Origin: Clostridia bacterium
GTDB taxonomy: Bacteria; Bacillota_A; Clostridia; Peptostreptococcales; Anaerovoracaceae
Assembly: GCA_024403175.1 (NCBI GenBank)
Contig: JAKSSI010000048.1
Span: 1-8,334 of the forward strand
Direction of reading: 5' to 3'
DNA: 8,334 nt
The notes beneath the pieces were generated by a model. The model searched no databases. It had not been told where the DNA came from and saw only the letters and a program-made list of their open reading frames with translations. The position numbers and the translations under genes were made by a program. Each line of letters starts with the position of its first letter. Position 1 is the stretch's first letter. Below are positions 1 to 7,341 of this stretch, in pieces.

Positions 1-821
1 TATTCAGGAGCTTTAATATCTACAGGAATACCCTGAGAAAAACGTGCTACGAGTCTTTCAGGAAGGTCACCAAGTTCTGTTGGTGGACGGTCTGAAGTAA
101 ATACAATCTGTTTATTTGAATTATCAAGAGCTTCAAAAGTATTGAAAAGTTCTTCTTCAACGGCTGCGCTCTTACCGGCAATAAACTGTACATCGTCGAA
201 AAGAAGATAATCTACTTTTCTATACTTGTTTTTAAAGGCCTGAGTAGTTCTTAATCTAATAGCTTCTACTAATTCGGATACGAATGTTTCGGCAGAAACA
301 TATAAAACCTTCTTTTTAGGTCTATTTCTAAGAACATAGTGGCCAATGGCATGCATAAGATGGGTTTTTCGCAGTACGGAGCCGCCATAAATAAACAAAG
401 GATTGTATTTTTTTGAAAAACTGTCCGCAACAGACAAGCATGCAGCAAATGCAAGATTGCTGTTTGGGCCGTTTACATATGTTTCAAATGTATATTCTGG
501 AATAAGAGCATCTTCTTTGAGGTAAAGATCGATAGGGTCGTCCTTTTCTTCTTCGCCAGGCTCTTTATCTACAACTTCAAAAGTATAAGGCGCGCCAAAA
601 ACAGCCTCAAGTGCCTTGTTAAAACCTTCTCTGTGTCTATTGCAGGAAGTTTTTGTAAGTCCATTTGCGGTTTCGTCTAAAAGATATATTTTGTGCTCAG
701 ATTCCTTGATTTTGCAAGGTTTAAGAGGCGCAAAAAAAGTTGAAACGATTAAATTATTAAGCGTTTCATTAGCTTTTAGTAAAGTTTCGTTATATTTGGC
801 TTTTAACTCTGTTTTAGTCAT
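1..821 (-). CDS. dnaA: Chromosomal replication initiator protein DnaA, 5' part (C-terminal part beyond left edge)
   Basis: DnaA is the ATP-dependent AAA+ protein that binds DnaA boxes and opens the origin. The visible 273 residues cover domain I (about 1-85, with the F-F-A-P-L-K-P pattern but without the usual Trp), a short acidic linker (about 86-108), and much of AAA+ domain III from the Y-T-F-E-T-Y motif (110-115). Walker B is L-L-F-D-D-V-Q-F with D209 and D210. Sensor I is T-S-D-R (242-245), and the box VII arginine finger is R260 in E-R-L-V-A-R-F. The Walker A loop (146-153) reads G-G-S-V-L-R-K-T, lacking the two glycines normally found at 149 and 151; Lys152 and Thr153 remain. The region between Walker B and sensor I carries about one extra residue compared with typical DnaA. 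The ATG at 821 is chosen because an in-frame TAA lies six codons upstream; the ribosome site is weak. Domain IV (DNA binding) is outside the window. The identification is firm, but whether this copy is active or sequenced correctly is open. Confidence 0.93.
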   Translation of the reverse strand, partial: MTKTELKAKYNETLLKANETLNNLIVSTFFAPLKPCKIKESEHKIYLLDETANGLTKTSCNRHREGFNKALEAVFGAPYTFEVVDKEPGEEEKDDPIDLYLKEDALIPEYTFETYVNGPNSNLAFAACLSVADSFSKKYNPLFIYGGSVLRKTHLMHAIGHYVLRNRPKKKVLYVSAETFVSELVEAIRLRTTQAFKNKYRKVDYLLFDDVQFIAGKSAAVEEELFNTFEALDNSNKQIVFTSDRPPTELGDLPERLVARFSQGIPVDIKAPE

Positions 822-864
822 ACTATTTCGTCGTGCTTAAAATCAATCAATTGTGGTAGCAACT

Positions 865-873
865 ATTATACCA
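865..873 (-). promoter_or_regulatory. Probable dnaA promoter (extended -10)
   Basis: On the minus strand, TGG-TATAAT forms a perfect -10 hexamer with the TGn extension. The -35 region, around 888-893, is poor (TTCCTG at 17-bp spacing), as is common for extended -10 promoters. It would give a leader of roughly 35 nt before the ATG at 821. The DnaA box at 881-889 lies in the spacer and touches the -35 region, so repression of dnaA by its own product is a reasonable inference. Confidence 0.65.
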
Positions 874-880
874 AAAGAAG

Positions 881-889
881 TTTTCCACA
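881..889 (+). promoter_or_regulatory. DnaA box 1
   Basis: TTTTCCACA matches the relaxed consensus TTWTNCACA and has one mismatch to TTATCCACA. The 12-mer AAGTTTTCCACA (878-889) recurs exactly at 932-943, 54 bp away, which is about five helical turns and the same orientation. It lies inside the predicted dnaA promoter. Confidence 0.75.
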
Positions 890-934
890 GGAATATACCC
901 AGCAAAAAAGCGAAAAAATTAGGAATTCCACAAG

Positions 935-943
935 TTTTCCACA
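935..943 (+). promoter_or_regulatory. DnaA box 2
   Basis: TTTTCCACA is identical to box 1 and sits within the shared 12-mer. It is followed after three bases by an opposed box at 947-955, making a close inverted pair. Confidence 0.75.
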
Positions 944-946
944 AGC

Positions 947-955
947 AGTGGATAA
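947..955 (-). promoter_or_regulatory. DnaA box 3 (opposed to box 2)
   Basis: The plus strand reads AGTGGATAA. The minus strand reads TTATCCACT, eight of nine positions of the classical box. It faces box 2, as is common for paired boxes in origins. Confidence 0.7.
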
Positions 956-974
956 AGTATTCCACTTTTTGAAC

Positions 975-994
975 AACCACAATAACTTGTGGTT
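975..994. repeat. Perfect inverted repeat AACCACAA / TTGTGGTT
   Basis: Eight-base arms at 975-982 and 987-994 are perfectly complementary around the four-base spacer TAAC. Each arm holds a CCACA core, so it may be a pair of weak DnaA sites, but the sequence departs from the classical box and could instead be the operator of another regulator. A further TTGTGGT lies at 851-857. Confidence 0.6.
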
Positions 995-1031
995 TTACCC
1001 AAAATCGCCGTTTTAAGGCCATCCAAAATAA

Positions 1032-1066
1032 TTTTTGCCGTTTTTTGAGTTTTGCCTTCGTTTTTT
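1032..1066. repeat. T-rich direct repeats in the candidate unwinding region
   Basis: TTTTGCC occurs at 1033-1039 and 1050-1056, 17 bp apart, each followed within a few bases by a run of six T. A related GCCGTTTT occurs at 1007-1014 and 1037-1044. Repeated T-rich units beside DnaA boxes resemble origin unwinding elements; the role is inferred. Confidence 0.45.
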
Positions 1067-1077
1067 CGCTCTAATCC

Positions 1078-3106
<2,029 letters not shown>

Positions 3107-3118
3107 GGAGGTGCTGAA

Positions 3119-5578
3119 ATGGATTTAATTAACGACAGAAGATTGGTTCAGCACGAAATTTACGACGAAATGACAAAGTCTTACATAGACTACTCAATGT
3201 CTGTAATCGTTGCGCGTGCGCTTCCTGATGTAAGAGACGGTTTAAAGCCAGTTCATAGAAGAATTCTTTTCGGTATGGATGCACTTGGAAATACTCCAGA
3301 TAAGCCATACAAAAAGTCTGCAAGAATTGTCGGCGAAGTAATGGGTAAATATCACCCTCATGGTGACTCTTCCATTTACGACGCAATGGTAAGACTTGCT
3401 CAGAACTGGAACATGAGATATCCATTAGTAGATGGCCATGGTAACTTCGGTTCTATGGACGGCGATGGCGCTGCTGCTTCTCGTTATACAGAAGCAAGAA
3501 TGGCTCCATTCGCTCTTGAAATGCTTAGAGATATCGACAAAGATACAGTAGATTTTGTTGATAACTACGACGGTGAAGAACAAGAACCAGTAGTACTTCC
3601 TGCAAGATATCCAAACCTTCTTGTAAACGGAAGTAACGGTATTGCGGTTGGTATGGCAACATCCATTCCACCACACAACCTCGGCGAAGTTATTGACGGT
3701 ACTATAAAGCTCATCGATAACCCAGATCTTTCAGACGAAGCTCTTTGCGAGGTTATCAAGGGGCCAGACTTCCCAACGGGCGCTTCTATTGTAGGCAAAA
3801 CTTCGATTAAGGATGCCTACATGACAGGCCAGGGAAAGGTTAGAGTAAGAGCAAAGGCTACAATTGAAGAAGGCGCACGTGGTGCACTTTCTATTGTTGT
3901 TACTGAAGTTCCTTATCAGGTAAATAAGGCTGTTATGATTCAGCACATTGCTGAACTCGTAAGAGATAAAAAGCTTGAGGGAATTAAGGATATTAGAGAT
4001 GAGTCCTCTAAGGGTGAAGTAAGAGTTGTAATCGAACTCAAAAAAGATGCAAACCCAAGAGTAATGCTCAACAGACTTTACAAGCACACAGAGCTTGAAA
4101 GCAATATCAGCATTATTATGATTGCTCTTGTAAACGGCAGACCACAGCTTCTTACACTTAAGCAGATCTTAGAAGAATACATTAAGCATCAGAGAGAAGT
4201 ACTTACAAGAAGAACAAAGTTTGAACTTGCAAAGGCAGAAGCAAGAGCTCATATCTTAGAAGGTTATAGAATTGCTCTTGATAACATCGATGCTATCATT
4301 AAGACAATCAGAGAATCATACGACGATGCAAAAGAACAGTTAATGAAGAAGTTCGGTCTTTCCGAAATTCAGGCTAAGGCTATTCTTGAAATGCAGCTGA
4401 GAAGACTTCAAGGCTTGGAAAGAGACAAGATTGAAGAAGAGTATGCAGAACTTCAGAAAAAGATTGCTTACTACAAAGAACTCCTTGCAGATGATGTAAA
4501 GCTTATGGGCGTTGTAAAAGACGAACTTACAGAAATCAAGAAGAAGTGGGGAGACAAGAGAAAGACTGAAATCACAGCTGACGAAGACGAAGTTGATGAA
4601 TCAGAACTTATCGAAGAAGAAGATGTAGTTGTAACAGTTACACATCTTGGATATATCAAGAGAGTAACAGCAGATACATATAGAACACAAAGACGTGGAG
4701 GAAAGGGTGTAACTGGACTTGCAACAAGAGAAAACGATTTCGTTCGTCATCTTGTTTCTTGCTCAACTCACGACCACCTGGTATTCTTCACATCACTCGG
4801 TCGTGCATTTATGATTAAGGCATACGAAATTCCTGAAGCAGGCAGAACTGCAAAGGGTATTCCTGTAATCAACTTCCTTAACATGATGCAGCACGAAAGA
4901 GTTGCAAGTGTAATGCCATTTAGAGAAATCGATGAAAATAGATATCTTATGGCTTGCACAAAGAATGGTATTATTAAGAAGACATCCGTATCCGAATACA
5001 TTACAAATAGAAAGACAGGCCTTATTGCTATTAAGCTTAAGGAAGGCGACGAACTCGTTGATATTAAGGAAACAACAGGTACAGCAAATGTAATCATCAT
5101 TACAAAGCAGGGCAAGTGCATCTGCTTCAGTGAAGAAGATGTTCGTCCAATGGGAAGAGCAGCAAGTGGTGTTCATGCTATTGCTCTTACAAAGGGTGAT
5201 GAAGTTGTATCTATGGAACTTGCAGAAAAGAAGGAAGAACTTCTTGTTGTAACAAAGAACGGCTACGGAAAGCGTACACCGGTTAAGGAATACAAGGTTC
5301 AGGCTAGAGGCGGTAAGGGCTTACTTACTTACGACAAGGCTAAGTTTGAAAAGACCGGCGAACTTATCGGCGCTATGACAGTAAGAGAAGATGATGAAGT
5401 ATTCCTCATTAACTCCGACGGAGTAATCATCAGAATTTCTGCAGGAGAAGTATCAAGACTCGGAAGAACAACTCAGGGTGTTAAGATTATGAAGGTTGAG
5501 GGTGAAACCGAAATCGTAACAATGGCAAGAGCTCCTAGAGAAGAAGACGAGCCTGAAGAAGTAATTCAGGAGAAGTAA
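3119..5578 (+). CDS. gyrA: DNA gyrase subunit A
   Basis: This is the breakage-reunion subunit of gyrase. Of its 819 residues, the N-terminal winged-helix and tower part carries the catalytic Tyr123 in S-R-Y-T-E-A-R. The long coiled-coil region (about 350-490) contains the dimer gate. The C-terminal beta-pinwheel starts near 503 and has the GyrA box Q-R-R-G-G-K-G (524-530), the motif that marks gyrase rather than topoisomerase IV and is needed for DNA wrapping. The tail is short and acidic. In the quinolone-resistance region, H-G-D-S-S-I-Y-D (81-88) keeps the Ser84 and Asp88 typical of drug-sensitive enzymes. A strong AAGGAGGTG site at 3105-3113 overlaps the gyrB stop, suggesting coupled translation. 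trpS follows after only three bases, in the same reading frame. Confidence 0.98.
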   Translation: MDLINDRRLVQHEIYDEMTKSYIDYSMSVIVARALPDVRDGLKPVHRRILFGMDALGNTPDKPYKKSARIVGEVMGKYHPHGDSSIYDAMVRLAQNWNMRYPLVDGHGNFGSMDGDGAAASRYTEARMAPFALEMLRDIDKDTVDFVDNYDGEEQEPVVLPARYPNLLVNGSNGIAVGMATSIPPHNLGEVIDGTIKLIDNPDLSDEALCEVIKGPDFPTGASIVGKTSIKDAYMTGQGKVRVRAKATIEEGARGALSIVVTEVPYQVNKAVMIQHIAELVRDKKLEGIKDIRDESSKGEVRVVIELKKDANPRVMLNRLYKHTELESNISIIMIALVNGRPQLLTLKQILEEYIKHQREVLTRRTKFELAKAEARAHILEGYRIALDNIDAIIKTIRESYDDAKEQLMKKFGLSEIQAKAILEMQLRRLQGLERDKIEEEYAELQKKIAYYKELLADDVKLMGVVKDELTEIKKKWGDKRKTEITADEDEVDESELIEEEDVVVTVTHLGYIKRVTADTYRTQRRGGKGVTGLATRENDFVRHLVSCSTHDHLVFFTSLGRAFMIKAYEIPEAGRTAKGIPVINFLNMMQHERVASVMPFREIDENRYLMACTKNGIIKKTSVSEYITNRKTGLIAIKLKEGDELVDIKETTGTANVIIITKQGKCICFSEEDVRPMGRAASGVHAIALTKGDEVVSMELAEKKEELLVVTKNGYGKRTPVKEYKVQARGGKGLLTYDKAKFEKTGELIGAMTVREDDEVFLINSDGVIIRISAGEVSRLGRTTQGVKIMKVEGETEIVTMARAPREEDEPEEVIQEK

Positions 5579-5581
5579 AAA

Positions 5582-6565
5582 ATGGCAAGAGTATTTTCAG
5601 GCGTTCAGCCAACAGGTAATTTACACCTTGGTAATTATCTTGGAGCATTAACTCAGTTTGTAGAGCTTCAGGATAACAATGAATGCATTTATTGCGTAGT
5701 AGATCTTCATTCTATTACAGTTCCACAAGATCCTGCGCAGCTTAAAGAACATATTAAAGATATCGCAGCTTTATATTTATCAGTTGGTGTCGACCCAAAG
5801 AAGTCTATCGTATTTGTTCAGTCTTCTGTAACAGGTCATGCAGAGCTTAACTGGATTCTTATGTGCAATGCTTATACAGGAGAACTTTCCAGAATGACTC
5901 AGTTTAAGCAGAAGGCTCAGGGAAAGGAATCTGCACCAGCAGGTTTATTCAGCTATCCTGTACTTATGGCAGCTGACATTCTTCTCTACGATACAGATAT
6001 AGTACCAGTAGGAAACGATCAGAAGCAGCACATCGAACTTACAAGAGATTTGGCAATTAGAGTTAACGGCAAGTACGGCGAAGATACATTCGTAGTACCA
6101 GACGGAAGATTCTTAAAGGAAGGTGCTAGAATTATGGCACTCGACGACCCAACATCTAAGATGTCTAAGTCTGCTCCAAATGAACTTTCCCGCATATCGT
6201 TATTAGACGATGCGGCAAAGATTAAGAAGGCTATCATGAAGTCTACAACAGACTCTGAAGGTGTTATCCGCTTTGACATAAAGGAAAAGCCAGGTGTATC
6301 CAATCTTCTTAATATTTACAGCGCACTTACAGGAAAGAAGATAGAAGAACTTGTAGCTCAGTACGAAGGACAGGGCTATGGTACTCTTAAAAAGGATCTT
6401 GTAGAAGTAACTGTAAATGCACTTGCTCCAATTCAGGAAAGATATAAGGAAATTCGTTATACATCCGAACTTGAAGATATCTTAAAGGACGGCGGAGAAA
6501 GAGCAAACGCAATTGCTGAAAAGACAATAAAGAGAGTAAAAGAACATTTCGGACTCGGTCTTTAA
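5582..6565 (+). CDS. trpS: Tryptophan--tRNA ligase
   Basis: This class Ic aminoacyl-tRNA synthetase activates tryptophan with ATP and charges tRNA-Trp in the cytoplasm. The 327 residues are the normal bacterial length. The HIGH-type motif is H-L-G-N (15-18) after Q-P-T-G-N. Asp132, in the A-D-I-L-L-Y-D stretch, is at the position that reads the indole nitrogen in the family. V-P-V-G-N-D-Q-K-Q-H (141-150) and the K-M-S-K-S loop (193-197) are intact. AGGAG (5568-5572), inside the gyrA end, is the ribosome site, nine bases before ATG. The ATG is three bases past the gyrA stop and in the same frame, so it almost certainly shares the gyrase transcript. There is no room for a dedicated T-box leader, a usual device for trpS in Firmicutes. 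An internal promoter inside gyrA cannot be excluded. Confidence 0.97.
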   Translation: MARVFSGVQPTGNLHLGNYLGALTQFVELQDNNECIYCVVDLHSITVPQDPAQLKEHIKDIAALYLSVGVDPKKSIVFVQSSVTGHAELNWILMCNAYTGELSRMTQFKQKAQGKESAPAGLFSYPVLMAADILLYDTDIVPVGNDQKQHIELTRDLAIRVNGKYGEDTFVVPDGRFLKEGARIMALDDPTSKMSKSAPNELSRISLLDDAAKIKKAIMKSTTDSEGVIRFDIKEKPGVSNLLNIYSALTGKKIEELVAQYEGQGYGTLKKDLVEVTVNALAPIQERYKEIRYTSELEDILKDGGERANAIAEKTIKRVKEHFGLGL

Positions 6566-6582
6566 AAGCTAATAATTAAAAT

Positions 6583-6619
6583 AAAGCGGTACCAATCTAC
6601 CAACTGGTACCGCTTTTTT
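6583..6619. terminator. Rho-independent terminator for trpS, possibly bidirectional
   Basis: A 12-bp perfect stem (6583-6594 with 6605-6616, core GCGGTACC) around a 10-base loop is followed by a T-run on the plus strand (6614-6619), 17 bases after the trpS stop. On the minus strand the stem starts 14 bases past the bioY stop and is followed by a T/A-rich tract, so it may also end bioY transcription, though less strongly. Confidence 0.92.
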
Positions 6620-6629
6620 AATGTTTAAT

Positions 6630-7199
6630 TTATATAACTCTAAGTCCTGCAGAATCTAAGGCTTTTACTAAAGGCTTTACAATTATTATTGTAATAATGC
6701 ACTTTACTAAATCGCCAGGTAAATATAATAGGCAACCAACTTGGAAGATTTTAGCTGCTGAGTATCCTAGCTTCATATGCATATTCAGTACAGCGCCCAT
6801 ATAAGGTGTACCAATAAGGTACATTACAAATTCGCTGGCTACGCAGGCGATGATCATTCTTATAAGCCACTTTTTGCCGTCGAAAGCGGATTTTGTGAGT
6901 ACTCCTGCTATGTATGCTGCTGGAATAAGTGCAATTAGAAAGCCCATGCTTGGTTGAAGCAAATAGCCAATTCCGCCACCCTTAGTAAAAATAGGAACAC
7001 CAATAAGGCCAAGTACTACATAAATAGTTTGCGAAAGTGCGCCCCATTTTGGCCCTAATATTACACCTGCCAAAATGGTCATCATAGTTTGCAGGGTAAT
7101 GGATGTAAATCCTAAAGGAACCTGAATAAAAGCACCTATTGCAGTTAATGCGGCAAATATTCCGCATTGTATATAATTAATAGTCTTTGCATTTTTCAT
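6630..7199 (-). CDS. bioY: Biotin transporter substrate-binding subunit BioY (ECF S component)
   Basis: BioY is the membrane S component that captures biotin. In ECF transporters it works with an EcfA/EcfA'/EcfT energising module, which is not encoded here and must come from elsewhere or be shared. The 189 residues form about six hydrophobic segments (roughly 9-28, 34-54, 55-72, 79-101, 112-130, 150-176). Family signatures are S-I-T-L-Q (33-37), G-P-K-W-G-A (49-54), G-L-I-G-V-P-I-F (64-71), G-G-G-I-G-Y with P-S-M-G-F (74-87), and the biotin-binding P-G-D-L-V-K (161-166) with Asp163 and Lys166. The ATG at 7199 is preferred over an in-frame TTG at 7217, because the AAAGAGG ribosome site lies between them at proper spacing and the TTG would fall inside the operator. 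Two BirA operators precede it, so repression by biotin is expected. Confidence 0.94.
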   Translation of the reverse strand: MKNAKTINYIQCGIFAALTAIGAFIQVPLGFTSITLQTMMTILAGVILGPKWGALSQTIYVVLGLIGVPIFTKGGGIGYLLQPSMGFLIALIPAAYIAGVLTKSAFDGKKWLIRMIIACVASEFVMYLIGTPYMGAVLNMHMKLGYSAAKIFQVGCLLYLPGDLVKCIITIIIVKPLVKALDSAGLRVI

Positions 7200-7232
7200 A
7201 TTGTAAACCTCTTTCAAATTTTAGTTTACAAT
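7200..7232. promoter_or_regulatory. BirA operator 1 (bioY proximal)
   Basis: TTGTAAAC (7201-7208), a 15-bp spacer, and GTTTACAA (7224-7231) form a perfect palindrome; the flanking A7200 and T7232 extend each arm to nine bases. This closely matches the known BirA-type operator (TTGTAAACC / GGTTTACAA arms about 15-16 bp apart). It covers the predicted bioY -10 hexamer, the start of transcription and the ribosome site. Confidence 0.9.
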
Positions 7233-7256
7233 AGCACAACTAGCAGGTTTTGTAAA
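7228..7256 (-). promoter_or_regulatory. bioY promoter
   Basis: On the minus strand: TTTACA (7256-7251), a 17-bp spacer, and TATTGT (7233-7228) preceded by TG-C, an extended -10. The start would be near 7221, giving a leader of about 20 nt. The -35 lies in the left arm of operator 2 and the -10 overlaps the right arm of operator 1, so BirA bound to either would block RNA polymerase. Confidence 0.65.
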
Positions 7257-7280
7257 CCATATATTCTGAAAAGTTGACAA
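7250..7280. promoter_or_regulatory. BirA operator 2 (birA proximal)
   Basis: TTGTAAAC (7250-7257), a 15-bp spacer, and GTTGACAA (7273-7280) give the same geometry as operator 1, with one mismatch in the right arm. That mismatch (T to G) creates the TTGACA -35 hexamer of birA. The left arm contains the predicted bioY -35. The centres of the two operators are 49 bp apart. Confidence 0.75.
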
Positions 7281-7303
7281 TGCTGTTTCTCCTAAAGTAA
7301 AAT
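7274..7303 (+). promoter_or_regulatory. birA promoter
   Basis: A perfect TTGACA (7274-7279), an 18-bp spacer and TAAAAT (7298-7303). The -35 is inside the right arm of operator 2, so binding of BirA there should repress birA itself. A TACAAT at 7304-7309 is an alternative -10 but has no fitting -35. Confidence 0.65.
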
Positions 7304-7341
7304 TACAATATATATTTCCAATTTAAATAATTAGAAAAACT

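Larger units (their letters stand above)
909..1070. repeat. 10-bp inverted repeat bracketing the box cluster
   Basis: AGCGAAAAAA (909-918) and TTTTTTCGCT (1061-1070) are exact reverse complements 142 bp apart, on either side of DnaA boxes 2 and 3 and the 975-994 palindrome. Both arms are A/T-run sequences, so chance is possible. Confidence 0.3.

Noticed and set aside
269..454. 61-codon minus-strand open frame overlapping the odd Walker A region in another frame
   Set aside because: It does not continue the DnaA sequence on either side and looks like a shadow; dnaA stays in its own frame throughout.
616..840. 74-codon plus-strand open frame antisense to dnaA
   Set aside because: It lies wholly over the well-matching dnaA reading on the other strand and its product has no recognisable features.
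924..966. AATTCCACA (924-932) and TATTCCACT (958-966) as full DnaA boxes
   Set aside because: Each matches only six of nine positions; they are at best weak sites and are not listed separately.
3250..3400. Possible quinolone-resistance changes in GyrA
   Set aside because: Ser84 and Asp88 (the usual mutated positions) are in the sensitive state.
5519..5592. Repeat AATGGCAAGAG exactly 60 bp apart (5521-5531 and 5581-5591)
   Set aside because: Both encode Met-Ala-Arg with the preferred codons of this genome, and only 11 bases match; coincidence is likely.
7200..7217. TTG at 7217 as the bioY start (six extra residues)
   Set aside because: The ATG at 7199 has a well-spaced AAAGAGG site; the TTG overlaps that site and the operator.
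7301..7308. AATTACAA as a third BirA half-site
   Set aside because: Only six of eight positions match and no partner arm lies 15 bp away.
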